A stretch of DNA of 64,000 bases. Origin: Syngnathus acus (taxonomy: Eukaryota > Chordata > Actinopteri > Syngnathiformes > Syngnathidae). Below the pieces are notes generated by a model. The model had not been told where the DNA came from, did not search any database, and saw nothing but the letters and a program-made list of their open reading frames with translations. Of the stretch, positions 1-17,291 are shown in pieces (position 1 is the first letter of the stretch; each line of letters begins with the position of its first letter). The stretch covers positions 16,041,956 to 16,105,955 of the forward strand of contig NC_051095.1 of assembly GCF_901709675.1 (NCBI RefSeq), written 5' to 3'. The translations under genes and the position numbers were made by a program.

Positions 1-309
1 CTAGTCCTGTGACTTTTACTCAAGTGTGACTCGTCTAGATCAAAAATTGAATAAAATCCCTGGTCCCCAATAGTGTTAATGCTCTGTGCATTACTGCTAC
101 TTTCTTTCCACCGGCGGTAATGCGCCAAAAGGCTCTGCCAACTGACAAAAGACAATAAAAGAAGAAACCTAAGGAGCATTTGAATAATGGTGTGAATTTT
201 CACGGCCAGATTGAAGCAGTGCGCGCTCGGAGCATAAAGTATCTGCAAATGCAACCACGTATAGGATCAGCGGTTTTGGAGGGAGAGTCAGAGTTCTACT
301 AGTCTACCG

Positions 310-409
310 TTGGCTTACGTTTTTGCTTTTTCTTCTTCTAGGTGATGCATTTTTTGGCTGGTGCAACATACCCTGGAGCGGCATAAACTGTAGTCCGAAA
401 AATACGATA
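310..409 (-). mobile_element. End of a GACTATAAGTCGC-type TIR element
   Basis: The sequence GTGATGCATTTTTTGGCTGG, followed by a degraded GTCCGAAAAATACGATA, is the inverse of the terminus at 51260 (CCGTATTTTCCGGACTATAAG). Several CpG-type changes suggest an old fragment. Only one end is recognisable. Confidence 0.6.
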
Positions 410-1485
410 ACTAACTATAAATGATGATAAAACAAAGACAAACATTTACTATAACCAGACAAACAAGCTAGCTAGGCAGTCTCAATTGGGCTGAAGTTTA
501 CTAAGACCCTTCATTTGTTGCCGTACGTGACGGAGTCAGAGAGCAGCAGCACATTACCGACGGAGGCATTGATACAGTGCCGAGATATGCTTCATTGACC
601 GTAGTGCTTAACAGTCTATTTAATGCTCATAGACTTCTGAGCATATCACTTAAGGAAGGCTGTTTGCCTCCACTCGACACATTCGCAATCAAATCCTAAC
701 ATACAGTACGTCACGTATATTGAGATCCTCATTCAGGTGACAACACTCTTATAAGGGTCTGAAAATTATGTTTTGATGATTGATATCTCACGTCTACTCA
801 AAACTCCATTGAAATCACCACATATTTGTGCACATTCCTATAATAGAGCTTGTCATTACCTACTACGTACTTATGGTCTGAGTTCTTTTGAATGTCAGAT
901 TCTCCTGTTTTGAGCTGCCACTTTGAGTTAGTGTGATTTTCTTACAAATTCCTATTAATATTTTTGACATTGTGAATATTTAGGAGTGGAACCGTTCACA
1001 AAATCCACGGTTTGGTTGGTATGGTCACAGTTTTCATTTCAGGTTTGCATTTTAATTCTGTTTATTTACTAAATGACTAATAAAAAAAAAATTGCGGGGA
1101 TTCAAAGTTTCACAGATGAGCTGATATGTTAGTCTTGTTGCCGTTATACGCATATGTTGCTCGCACACTGTCGCACTTTGGTTAACAACTCTCTACAGCC
1201 GTCATCATACCACAAAGTGATCTTATACAGCAGACCAAATGTACAAGATAAAGACGCTGACACAACTCTCGTCATATGTGCAAATGTGCTTTTCTTAAAA
1301 AGGAAAGCATACGCACACATTTCTCACCAACACCCATCTGCATTGAGAAAGTGCAAGGTGAGCGTCTCCTCGGTACGTCCCAAGGCATTAGCAGCGCATC
1401 ACAATTAATCCACACAACAGAGAGCAGTGCCAGTTAAAAGATGTTCTCAATCATTTAACATTTACAATAATATGAATTTAGAGTT
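410..1485. other. No gene recognised
   Basis: AT-rich sequence, presumably testican intron. An 84-codon frame at 1154-1408 has no recognisable motif or splice context. Confidence 0.6.
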
Positions 1486-1690
1486 CATCCACCCATACTC
1501 TGTACCATTTATCCTCACACGGGTCATGGCCGTGCTGGAGCCTATCACAGCTGAATTTGAAGGAGAGATGAGGACAATCTATGTACGGTAAGCACAGAGA
1601 TAAAATACAAACTCTACACAGGGAAGGTTGAATCTTGGATTTAAACCCAAGACCCCCGAACAGAACATTCGTAGACGGTCCATCTTGATT
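1486..1690 (-). mobile_element. Old tRNA-derived SINE, internally deleted
   Basis: On the minus strand this reads TTGGGTTTAAATCCAAG (decayed B-box region), CCTGTGTAGAGTTTGTAT, then CAGCTGTGATAGGCTCCAGC and GGATAAATGGTACAGA. It matches head, body and tail of the intact SINE at 37540-37901. The middle is shortened and divergence is high, so this is an ancient copy. Confidence 0.7.
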
Positions 1691-2049
1691 TTCATGTCGA
1701 TGCCAGCCTCATTTGGTCTTTTGGGGAAATTGGTCTGCCCTGTGTCATGTTCTGTGGAAGTTTCTTTCGACACCTGACAATTTAGTGGCATAAAGTCATC
1801 TGAACATTAAGCCTTCTGGAACCACATCTAACTATTGCCGCAAGATAAATAGATCACTTATATGTGCGGAATGTCATTGTATTACATTCATAAATATGAC
1901 AGCAGTGTGCATCAAATCCTCCGAATCATTGTAGAAATTAATTCATTTAATCCATTATTATTGTTGTAATTTTAAATATATTTTACAAAGTAAACCCCTG
2001 GCCATTGCACAGCTATGAGTTATTTTTTTTATAGTATTATTTCAAATTA

Positions 2050-2122
2050 TCCTTTATTTAACCAGGTTGGATCACATTTAGATAAAGAACCTCTTTTTCA
2101 AGAGAAACCTGGTCAAGATAGG
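2050..2122 (+). repeat. Interspersed repeat, TTTATTTAACCAGGTT type
   Basis: CCTTTATTTAACCAGGTTGG, then CTCTTTTTCAAGAGAAACCTGG, is a motif I recognise as widespread in fish genomes. The family name is not certain. No ends or duplications are visible. Confidence 0.5.
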
Positions 2123-2239
2123 ACCAGACCACACTGCTGAAGCCTCAAACATTCCATTACCTCCCAGAATCCCACCTCACATCATGTGCTCTACAGGGCC
2201 ATCATTATATGATATGAAAGCTGTCCAGCCTCCCCCGAA

Positions 2240-2530
2240 AGACTCTGCGACGCATAGTGATTACAGTCAGCAAAATCACTGGTGGCCTCCCACACGGATA
2301 TTTGCAACATCCTCAGAGCCATCACTTTTTCTGGTGATACCTACCACCCCTTACACTCTCACTTCAAACTCCTCTTCAGGAAGAAGGTACTGAGCCTCCA
2401 GGCCCATTCCACAACAAACAGCTTCATAAATCAGGCTGTCAAGATGCTAAACTCTGTCGAGTACCTTCCCACTCTTCTTCCTGCTGCTAGACTGCAACCC
2501 ATCCCCAACATTACATTTGTATATTCATAA
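2240..2530 (+). mobile_element. 3' tail of a LINE reverse-transcriptase ORF (relic)
   Basis: Two overlapping frames give THPL.SHFKLL and NSSSGRRY, then SLQAHST..NSFINQAVKMLN. This matches the extreme C-terminal tail of fish L2/Rex1-like LINE ORFs, usually HPLxxLFxLLPSGRRYRSLxAxTxRxxNSFFPxAIxLLN. A frameshift near 2385 separates the two parts. Only the last 80 or so codons remain; no RT catalytic core is visible. Confidence 0.55.
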
Positions 2531-2612
2531 TCTTCTTTCGCACAAAAAAAAAAATCATTGGCATAACTGAATTATCTCCTGCTGTTGGGCCAAGACTTCC
2601 CATACTTTCCAT

Positions 2613-2819
2613 ACCCTAACCCTAGTTTTAAACCCTACTTTGAAACTCTAACTGTAGTTTGAAACCGTAACCCAAGTTTTAAACCCTACTTTGAAACTCT
2701 CACCCTCCTATGAAACCCTACTTTGAAACCCTAACCTTAGTTTGAAACCCTAGTTTGAAACCCTAACCCTATTTTCAAACCCTAGTAATAGTTTGAAACC
2801 CTAACCCTAGTTTGAAACT
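2613..2819 (+). repeat. Degenerate minisatellite containing CCCTAA
   Basis: About ten imperfect units of roughly 19-20 bp, consensus GTTTGAAACCCTAACCCTA, with variants such as TTTTAAACCCTACTTTGAAAC. The telomere-like hexamer appears inside a longer unit, so this is a minisatellite and not a simple telomeric array. Confidence 0.8.
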
Positions 2820-5019
2820 AGCATCAGTGGAAGTACAAAACGTTTGTGCAAGAGAAATGTATTTTTTAGCTCTGAGCTATCGTGAAAAGACAATAAAAAT
2901 CTTTGAATCAAGAATCTGATTCTAACAGAAAAATATAATGTAAAATCCCACAAAAATATAACAATATAAGAAACTGCTTTTTTTAAACATAGTAAGCTAT
3001 GGGGTGTGCTCTTCAAGTTGAATAAAAGCCTGTTAGACGCGACAGTACTGAAAGGGCATATAAGATCATGCCACACAATCATAATCTTTAATAAGGAGGG
3101 AAAATGGATGGATGGTTTAATGTGGAAACTCATTAATTATAACATTCTTTGCAGATTACTTTGCACAGACATTTTATAGTGTGACTTTGAAGGCATTACA
3201 TAGAGTTGTCATTATTGCTGCTAGTCATGAGCATGTGGAGTATAAATAAAGATTTTAGCAAAGATTAGAGTCTGAGTCTTACCCTTCAATACTCTGTCAA
3301 TATGGAAGCAACTGTTCCAAGTACAAAAATGTTTGCGAAGCAAGGATTCTCAAGGACATTTGAATATGGTTTGGTCTACTGTAAACTTTCATATTCCAGC
3401 CCTATAATAATAAGTAACAAACCCTTAATACAAACGAAAAAACATCCAGCAACACATAAATGTCTGCTTATCAGTGATTTCATGTGATAATGGCATGTTT
3501 TCACCCAGCGAAGCAACAAGGAATTTGATCACACTGACAATATTACAAACGTAGAATCGATTCAGAACTCTAACAGAATTGGGACGAGGTGTGCAAATAG
3601 GAAATGCTGATATGGTGGGTCCAGAGGAGTCAAGTTTCAGGCTTGACACAAAGTACTGTATGCATCACAACAGTCGCCGTTGTCTTGCATCTTTGTCCGA
3701 TTCTAGGAAGCCAGCTCATTGTGTAAGAGTGTGACAAATATAAAGGTGGCTCGTTGCCAGAGGCAAAAGGACTACCATGTTGCTGGCTGTTCCCGGAATT
3801 CTGAGGTCAATCTGTAATTGCCTCCAGCGTTATCAATTGGGAAAAAAAACGGCATGTCAAGAGATTACTTGACAGACTAAAGACCTGTTGCCTGCTACCC
3901 TTGCTCATAGGGGGGGGGAATTGTGTTTTAGCTAGTGGACTGTGACAACTGTCCTTGATTTTCATATCTGCGAGGTGTGCTCTTTCAGCAAGTACTGTAT
4001 GTAGCCCTTAAGACAGAAGATGATGAATGGATTCTGCTGCTCCTGGTGCCACTGTTAACAGCCCCAGTTCCTGCAATGCTGCAATAACCTCCACTTTGTG
4101 TGAAAAATAAAGCTGTAGCAGTCTCCTTTCACTGCTTGTAAAATATAAATACATAAAAATCAGATTCCAGGTTCCTTTTCACTAACTCTTATGTTTCTGG
4201 CAGGTGGCAAACCATTATCATGGATAAACATGATGTAGATGCATGAAAAATAAATGTATTCTTAAAACCCACTGGTTTTGGTGGTAATATGCCAACATTA
4301 TCTTTTATCAAACATCATACTCCCTGGATGTATGACTGCACATTGTTCTTTTTCTATTTGCTTTTTGGGTAATTTTTTGGGTCTTTCAGGTTAATATCAA
4401 AGCCTCATCAATCTATTGGGACTATTATAGCATATCACCATCAATCAGTACTAACTTGCTACGTGAAGATTCTGTCGCTCTGCTTCTGTGTGTGCAGGAG
4501 ATTTTTCACCACACTCATTCAGCTGCAGCAGAGAACAGCACCGAGATGAGAGAAACTGCATTTTTTTTTTAAATAAACCATGTTAAACTGTGACTTTGTA
4601 AAATAATCTAACACTACACTTCAGTGCCCCATGATAAAGACCAAAACAAACTGTTAGTATGTGTGAAGGAGCGCATTCTAGTTTTTTCTTTTTAATATAT
4701 TTGTGAAATAAAGCAATATATGCAATTGTTAATTTCCATGTCCACCGTTGTCTCCCTTATAGATCTGCAGCATGTTTACTAATGCTGTGCACACATAATT
4801 TCCGAAATTAAATAAAATTTGCCCTATTGGAGAAGTGCTCCATCATGCATTGCTTCAAACATTTTAAAAAGTCAGATACTCACTTATTTGAAAATGTATT
4901 TTTTTTCTTTCAAAATGGCTTCCATTAAGTAGAATCTCACATTACATTGTGCCCAAAGGTAGACACATGTTAGTGTTGCAAAATAATGATAAATAGTCTT
5001 CGCGGTGAAAGCTGGATGG
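2820..5019. other. No gene recognised
   Basis: Unique-looking AT-rich DNA with short homopolymers (a G9 run near 3910). Frames here have no known motifs and are not flanked by convincing splice sites. Confidence 0.6.
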
Positions 5020-5027
5020 GTTATCAT

Positions 5028-5799
5028 TAGGGGTGTAAATCGCGGGTTTTGTCACGATACGATATCATATCGATACAAAGGACCACGATACGATTATTGC
5101 CGATATCTTAAAGCCTGCTGTGATTCATTCACGATACATCACGATATAGTGCTCCACGATCAATATTTTTCTTTTTATTTATTTTTTTTAAATAAAAAAT
5201 ATAGAACAATATCCTGATTTATAACAATTCATACGCAAAATCAACAAGGTACTGCAAACTCTTTATTTAGGAAATTACAAGAGTATTGTAGTATACAAAG
5301 TGCTTATTTTAACACTGAACTTTATCGAATTCCTATATTTTTTCTCATATAAGTAAAGAAAAATGAATATTCTTTCTTTTTTTGTAATACCATTAACTTT
5401 AAAGTGCATTACTGAACTATTTATTTACAATAATTTTAATTGTCCGTTGAGCCATCTTTTCTTTGGAATCCAAAGTGCTTCCAAACGAATGACTTGAAGC
5501 CCAAAGGGGAGCGAATTTCCTCGTCTTCTTGGACACTAGCCATAGCACCAGCCCAGGAGCCGCGTAGTTGTCGGCTCCCCTTTCACGTGCCTGCTCTGCT
5601 CACAACACAGCACGCCGCGTACTGCTCCCGGAAAGAGGAAGCAAGCAACAATGAACTGGATTTCAAAATAAAGTCGCGTCTAATGTCCGAGGTCAAACAC
5701 GGCGATATAAATCGATGTTTACGTTTAGCATCGATGCCAATAAATCGTAGAGCATTATATCGATTAATCGATGTGTATCGATGAATCGTTACACCCCTA
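5028..5799. mobile_element. hAT-like MITE with perfect 8-bp target duplication
   Basis: The element starts TAGGGGTGTAA and ends TTACACCCCTA. The 8-bp sequence GTTATCAT stands on both sides (5020-5027 and 5800-5807). An 8-bp duplication with short inverted ends indicates the hAT superfamily. Both sub-terminal regions are rich in ATCGAT/CGATACGAT repeats. The 772-bp body has no transposase, so it would have been mobilised in trans. Confidence 0.88.
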
Positions 5800-6572
5800 G
5801 TTATCATGCATGCTTCTTCTTGAGCGCCATAGATATACAATATATAGTGTTTGTGTTTGGCTCAGTTCATTATAACTCATTGAATTCTTTCACGATTTTG
5901 ATGCAGATTGGGTTGTTGCAAGCATCAAACATGCAGCTCTGGTACAAGCCATAAGTGTCATATTATAATCGGGGCTTTAACAAAGAGACCAATGCAGGAT
6001 CCCTCTAAAGGTTCTATGTATTGATATTTGTGCAACCGGCCGCCGACCTAAATCGTACGTGTTAGTTTTAGGTTAAAATAACATACTTTAATCTCCATGA
6101 TCTCTCGCCATACACTGGCCAACGTCATTCAATTAGTTATTTAGCGATAGCAAAGCGGAGCCTGTCTTTGCTCGCTTCGGCAGTATTCAAAAAGTTACCA
6201 AATACCCTTTGATGACTGTCGTACCTGCGTGCCAGGATGTCAGTGAAATAACTAAAGGAAAAAGCATTGAAAGGCAGTGGTTAGCTAGGCTTTACTACTT
6301 CATTGACTTCTTTGTTTCAGTCTGTTGACAGCTGCCAAGTTGGCATTGGAAATAAAAATCTGTTCTCAATGGCCTTACCTAGATAGTTTTAAGACAAATA
6401 TATATATAGATGTGTTTCAGACAGATTGTGTAGTTGTCTTCAAATTTGAAAAAATTGCAGCATAATTGTTATTCACATATAGTATGACTCCTTTGTATAC
6501 TCTGAAGTGTTTACGATCTTATCCAGCAGTGTCCCTCAGCTCCAGTGAGCATCCCACTGTGATCATGCCACC

Positions 6573-6590
6573 ATGGCTACGGGCAAAGAG
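6573..6590 (+). other. Possible tiny first coding exon (MATGKE), unassigned
   Basis: GCCACCATGG is a perfect Kozak context. The frame ATG GCT ACG GGC AAA GAG stops exactly at a strong donor, GAG|GTAAGC (GT at 6591-6592). No following exon was found on the plus strand, and no promoter is obvious upstream. It is the only place in the window where an optimal start context abuts an optimal donor, but six codons cannot identify a gene. Confidence 0.2.
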
Positions 6591-9526
6591 GTAAGCCAAT
6601 CAAACAGACTTTCTTATCCAACTGCCCCAATGGGGAAACAAGGAAAGTTCTCAGGAGGATGAAGAGACAAATATGCTTTCTGCTCTGCAAGTGTGTTAGT
6701 CTTCTCTGTTTAATTCTCCTCTTTGCTCCACTAGTTTTTGCACATTTATCCTAGCTTAGTGTGTCTGCAATGGTTTCTTGTCCAATCTAATGCATCTGTT
6801 CTTCAATTCCCTTTCTACTTACTAGTCCTAATTTGCCTTTATTTTGATCTGACATTTTCTAATAACCTTTTTCTTATAATCTTGTTTGTTTACTGACTGA
6901 CGCAAGCAGGCTGTTCACAGCAGCTCTGCAGAAAGATCACCGCATGTGTTTACTTGTTTATACACTTAAAGGTCACATTAGAGAAAAATAAAATGAATGC
7001 ATGCAAAATTTTAAAATCAAGTCCACTGAACATTGTGTAAATGAGAATCAAAATTTCTGATGCTTGGAAAGGATGTTGTTATTGGATTCTGCAAGTTTTC
7101 TCTATGTGAGCTTTTTCTGGAAAATCTAGCTATAATCACATTTTGACTATACTGTGACTTCCATTTCACTGGTCCGTCAGTAAAACTATTGTTATATTGC
7201 AGGAGCCGACATTGTTCTTTATTGTCACATTGGTGGCCATGTTGGTGGAGAAATGTTCATGAGTAAAAACTATATTACCTACTCATAAAAAGGCCGTGGT
7301 CTAAAAAAGACTTAACATTTGGGGACATTTTGTCGTTAAATGTTATTATACTCAAACTTCTAAACTATGCTCATCCTAATATTTCTTTTTACAATGAAGT
7401 GCAAAACATTAAAAGCTGATGAATGAGCGGATGTAGAGGGTTTGGTATCTAACACTGCATTAGATCTGATTAATGTAAGTAGAGTAGCTCAAATAATCAT
7501 TCACCTCGAGAGGTAATTTCATACCCTCCTATGGGAATTAAAAATGCTTACTCAGTGGCAGAGACTGAGACAAAAGGTGGAAATGTTGCTGATGTAGAAA
7601 ATAAGAGGTAAATGAGTTGTAAAGACAAATTTGGAATCTGGATTAGCAGTGAGAATAAAAGAAGCGAGGAAGGCATAGTGAAACACATTAGTTGTCGATT
7701 TAAGAAATGGCGGTGCCTCAAATTGATTTCAAACAAAATAAATAAAAAAAACTAAAACAAAACAAAACACCCTGCTAAACAATTTCTTATTTGAATAGAC
7801 CAGCCGTTATTCCATATTAGTTTGCATCGTAGTGAATGTCTATTGAATTTGCTGTAATTAACATTATAATGAAGTTACTAGGCAGGCTAAATGCATGGTC
7901 AGAGAGAGAACTCACTATCCAAATGGATATACAGTGGACAGTCGAAGCATTAAGCATGCAGAGATTTTGTAAAAAAATAAAAGATACGGCACTCCATTTG
8001 CACAGATGCTTCAGAATAAAATACAGGTTCATGCCAGTATCTCAAAATTAACGTCTGTACTGTATTGCCCGAACCACATGGTGCCAACATGAATTCAGCA
8101 AAATAAAACCAAACCTAGTCTTATTAGAAATAAATGCTATTAGACTGCTTGTCTTGTCCTCTATTCAAATATCTCCCACTTTTCCTTGTTCATGTTCACC
8201 TTTCTACAAACAAACAACTCTAGCTCTCTAACAAGTCCAAAAGGGGATTAGTGTTTCCAGCTCGGTGATCTTGACACTGATCGGTTGAGGTGTGCTTGCT
8301 CTCCACTGATCATACATTCCAGAAATACCTTGATTGCAACCCCATGCTAGTGACTATACTAGAGATAGGGTTATTTGAAAAGAAATATTTCCAAGTTAAC
8401 AAAAACAAAATATAATTTAATGAGCCCTCCAGGGAAAAGCCCCCCTGATGCTTCCTGTGGTCCAATGAAGCCTCATTTTCCACTTTAGAGGTGATACAAG
8501 AATCCCTGATCATATGAAGTCTATTCTTTTGTGCAGTCGATTTAGTGATGATGTACAGTGCAGTCGGAGAGCATTAGGCTAGTCATATTTCTTTTGGCCC
8601 TGCACAATGGATTTGAAAGGGCACAATGACCGTGAGGTGGGTGTTGACTTTCAGTCTAACTTTAATGGAGATCACATCTACACTAGTATTTGTAGGAGTC
8701 TTGCAACCACGGCTATTAAAATGTTGCAACAGCAAGGGCATGCAGTATAGGTCACAGAACTCTCTATGTACTATTCTCTTATAGCTTGTTGGTCCCAACA
8801 GTATTTCGGGGGTAATACATCAATTTAAAAAAAACTGTGTATTTTTGTTTTTTCCAGAATAATAAAGTGCGCCTTTACTCCACAAACCTTGAAAATTGAA
8901 GTCTATATTTATTTATCGTGTTAAGCCTTTTAAGTGATCTGTCATAATATCATGAAGTCACTGATCGATCAATGTCATCACTGACCAACTCCACAAAAAA
9001 AAAACATTACAGCTGCAGTGTTTCCCACATACACATTTGGCCCCAATTGAATTTTGGCCACTACTAAAAGACTTATGGCATAACCTGTTAATATGCAACT
9101 ATTGTAATAACGTTCAATGTTGCACAGAAAGCTGCTTGGCTGCTTGTGTGATCCTTGTGTGAGTCTGTTGATTGATACCAGTACTGATTGCAATACTCCA
9201 ACGTGAGTGAATGAGCTCTTCGAATTTTAATTTTTGTGTTCACACAAACTTCCACAGTGACAGTGTGATACTCTTGAAATACTGCATATACAGACAAGTT
9301 TGTGCTCTAAACTGCGATGTCGGAGCATAAACACAGGCTGTATCATGAAAGACTTTATTTGGGATGTGAGATTCGCTGCGTAATTCCAAACAATCATCAC
9401 CGTCATAACAGTTATGGCTGCCATAATTGTCTATATTACCATACAGCAGACACCAACAATGATTATCAAGCTGGCGAGTAGAAAAATAAAAATTCTAAAA
9501 ATTACAAAAACAATTTCATATTATTT

Positions 9527-9617
9527 TATATTATATATATATATGTGTATGTATAGAGTGCGAGAGAGAGAGCGCAAGAGTGAGACACAGAGAGAGAGAG
9601 AGAGAGAGAGAAAAGAG
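9527..9617 (+). repeat. Compound microsatellite (AT)n then (GA)n
   Basis: (AT)n at 9527-9544, then an interrupted GAGAGA tract from about 9556 to 9617. Confidence 0.9.
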
Positions 9618-10493
9618 GCCAGCGATGTTTTTTTTGTTAAAGCCCTGATTATAAAATGACACGTGGCTTGTCTCATAGATGGATGGATATTTGATGCTCG
9701 TTCAATGGTTTTTAATGAACGAAGCCAAACAAAAACACTGCATGGCTGTCATATAGCTATGATTTTTGACACCTTATTCTGGTTTGCCTTCTTGATTTTC
9801 CTCTTCATCTTCTTTACGGCAGCCGCAAACACCATTTATCTCCATTTTGCCACATTGTGTGCATTAATAACCGACCCAGTTTCTCCCACTGGCCACAATG
9901 GAAAGTGAGATTCTACCGAGTTAAGCCATTTGGACCGACTCGTTAGAACATAATGGCAGTAATTTGTCTCCAGATTATGTATAATTTCAATACATTCATA
10001 CATTTAAAAAAAAATTTTTTTAAATTTTGGGCAATTTATGGTCTGAAGAAAAAGTTGTCGTGAACATCCTTAGTAAAAACTGCCATTGTATTTAACTTTT
10101 TCTGGTATTGTTGGGAAGCCTAAAAACTGGATCCATGGATTAGTGTCATGATTTGTATGCATTTCTGTTGTTCAGCTGCATATTTTTCACATTGGGGTAA
10201 AAAATGTCTCCACTGTTTCCTTTCTCTTAAGAAAATGCTCGAGTATAAGTGTTTGTTCCATCTTCCATTGCTTTGACCTAAATTGAAACACTTTCCAACT
10301 TAAAACACACATCGGTATTCTGTATGTTTATCAGGACGAGACTTTTGGGCCGTACTGCCCAGCCCTAAACAATAGGTGGGCATAGTAATGGGAAATTAGT
10401 CATTAAGGTGATAGGTAACAAAAACTAATAAAGAAAGAAATTATAGAAGAGAAATGACATCACCGTTGGAATGATTCAAGATTCAAGAGATGT

Positions 10494-10530
10494 AACACAC
10501 ACACACACACATATGTACACACACACACAC
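10494..10530 (+). repeat. (AC)n microsatellite, interrupted
   Basis: Two AC blocks separated by ATATGT. Confidence 0.9.
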
Positions 10531-11609
10531 ATGGAGTCAGGTATACCACAGGACAATCTGCATTATGTTTAATTGCTATTCATCATGATCCCTGCACGTA
10601 GCTGTTGATTGGCATTCCGTTTGAGGGTCAACATCAATGCTGGGTTTGTTTTGTCTGAGTGTGGCTGGTTCATTTATATCTCTAATGACTTTGCTCGCTC
10701 TTCACACATGATAGAAATATCAGAGCTGTCATTGTCTGAACTCATTCTTGCTGTTTCTACTCTCTAATCTTGAATCTTATTCTCATCAAGCCAGGCCGGA
10801 TGTCTGTTAGATCCATTCGTATCCAGCACATGTACTAATCACAATCACTTCTTATCAACTCATCGTCTGCATCTTCCTCCTAACCTTGACCTCTGTGATC
10901 ATGGTAAATCTTCCTCTGATATGAAGTAACTGTTAACAAGGATTAGCACAGAGTCTTGTTCCTTTCTGGCCATATTTCTTCCTCAAAAACAACATAATTC
11001 AAAATAGTTTACTGGATTCCTTTAATCATTTTCAATGCGCTGGAGATTTCTTAACACAAATGCATTTAATACCATCTCCCAAGAAATGCATCTTTATTTG
11101 ATAACACATATATTGTTCGGACTGAGTGAGTCTGTGTCTGCTCATCATTTTCTGTGTTTTTGTTTTTGAAAGATGAAAGCGTTCCTTGCTTTCACACCTG
11201 TCAACGTTTTTTTCTATGAATGTGTCACGGTTGTTTCAGTCCAAATTCCAAAATAGAAGGCCATTGTGTTTTTAACGAGCAGAGTATTGTGTGTAGAGCG
11301 CAAGAGAGGTTCTTGATTGTATTGTACATCTTTGGGACCTCCAAGGTTGCACCAGCAAGCAGGCATATAAACACCTTTACAAAGCTGACAAGTCATTCGG
11401 GCAGCGTCTCATATCATGTCTGTAAGCATAACCTATGAAAAAAATGTCCTAGCAAACACAGGGAGTTAAAAAAAAGCAATTTTCACATCAAGGCCTGCTG
11501 TTCCTTGGCATGAACTCACTTTTGACCATTCTCCTACACAGCCGATGAACAGCAAAATTTGAACCAAGACAGACCTTTCCTCTACTCATTGACAAATATT
11601 AAATGCTGC

Positions 11610-15779
<4,170 letters not shown>

Positions 15780-16400
15780 TCTTTTACCCCTGTCCTAAGG
15801 GGCGTCTGAGAGCAAGTAGTTTTGGTGCAGTCTGTTTAAATGCAAATAAGATGCTTCCCAACCCGCCCCCTCCATGCCGCAATGTGTGCGCCTCCACTCT
15901 GGTCGGACATAGTTGTAGTTTGTTAGCAGAGGTACAATTATTTTGCGGCGCACAAACTTTTTTGATTGATTAAAAGACGTCAACATTAGAAGACTTGTCT
16001 ATCCAACCGTACATGTTCGAGCCAAATCAGACCCAGAGCGAGAGCAACAGTGAAGACGTCCAACCTGCAAAACTGCGATTTCAGATGAACGTATCACAAT
16101 GGTGTGTTATCCCTATTCACTTGACCCGAGGAATAAAGATGGCGGATTTGCGAAACCGTTTGGCCACACCCATTACCTTGTCTGTGACGTAATTGTTCAA
16201 AATACGTAATAGGTAATGGATAAAATTGAACAGATTAAAAAATATCCCCCAAACGGATTATAAAAGTATCTCTGCAGCACCTGGAGGGATTAGATTACGT
16301 TTTTCTACAATCCTGGAGACTCCAAGTGCACAATAAAATGTATAGAAAAGCTCAAAAAGTGGATTTTTCATGAGATGACTACTTCAATTACAGTCAATGG
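15780..16400 (+). pseudogene. Fragment of transposon-associated ORF with P2X7-cytosolic-domain-like motif
   Basis: A frame at about 15986-16110 reads EDLSIQPYMFEPNQTQSES, then NVSQWC. I recognise the pattern (I/L)QPYxFEP, an acidic stretch, then QWC as the start of the cysteine-rich P2X7-cytosolic-domain-like proteins that occur in many copies in fish genomes, probably on DNA transposons. The expected CxCxxC run after QWC is lost: the frame continues into unrelated residues and stops at 16192. Flanks resembling repeat DNA run from about 15780 to 16400. No other domain is visible. It is either a broken copy or a first exon whose continuation is missing. Moderate to low certainty. Confidence 0.4.
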
Positions 16401-17225
16401 TCTGTTTGGTCACTAATGTTATAATTCATAATCAAAAATTGCTGGGTTTCCTTTCTTCATCCTTTTTACCAGGAGTTTGTTGCAATTATTTGTGGTTGGG
16501 ATAACGAATTTTAAATATAATATTGATTACGATGTGAAAGCCACCAATTTAAATGCATATATAGTTTCTCTATGTGAAGGTGTAAGAAAGATGCTAGACA
16601 AAGGTGCATCTATTTTTCCAGGTCAAAGTGTATCAAGAGGAGTCTTCCGATAAGGAAAAATCCTTGAAACTGCAGTAAGGTTTGTGGAGTGGAGTATGTT
16701 TTCTCCATCATGGTAAATTTTTAAACAAAACCAAATCAGAAATCATGCCCTGAAAACAATCAGCTGTCAGGCAGGAGCCAAGCTCAACTTGATGCCAAAC
16801 CCCCACAGAGGTAGGGAACATTTTTTAGGAGAAGCCATGACAAAGCGGACTGAAACACAACAAAGAATTTATGGTGGATTGCATTCTGCTGCCATGCTCT
16901 TTTTGTTCATCTGCTCAATCCGCACAGTATGCATGGGCGTGACATGAAAGCTTCTCACACTCGCTTCTCCTTTCCATTCACTTTCTCGCTTTCCAAACGA
17001 AGCTGGCAAACCTTTGTTTTGTCTCTCTCGCTCACACATTTATCTTCACCGTAGGAGACGGTGACCCTAGCCTGGCCTCTGACCGAACTGCCTTCCATTC
17101 TCTTAGCGTGTTGCTGCATTTCACACTCTTATTGATTACATCGTGGCTCACGTCAGGATAACCGAATCCTATAATTTATCTGATCAATCTCGTTGGAAGC
17201 CTAAGGGTGTGCGTGCGTGCCTGGG

Positions 17226-17228
<3 letters not shown>

Positions 17229-17290
<62 letters not shown>
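17229..17290 (+). repeat. (GT)31 microsatellite
   Basis: Uninterrupted GT run. Confidence 0.97.

Positions 17291-17291
<1 letters not shown>

Larger units (their letters stand above)
5808..11609. other. No gene recognised apart from short segments listed
   Basis: Presumed testican intron. It contains the MATGKE start-like site at 6573 and two microsatellites (9527, 10494). A scan of the minus strand for the next testican exon (DDYF, W, KPFDQ) was negative. Confidence 0.55.

Noticed and set aside
6173-6188. TGCTCGCTTCGGCAG match to the 5' end of U6 snRNA
   Set aside because: Only about 15 nt match and the next bases diverge at once; probably chance.
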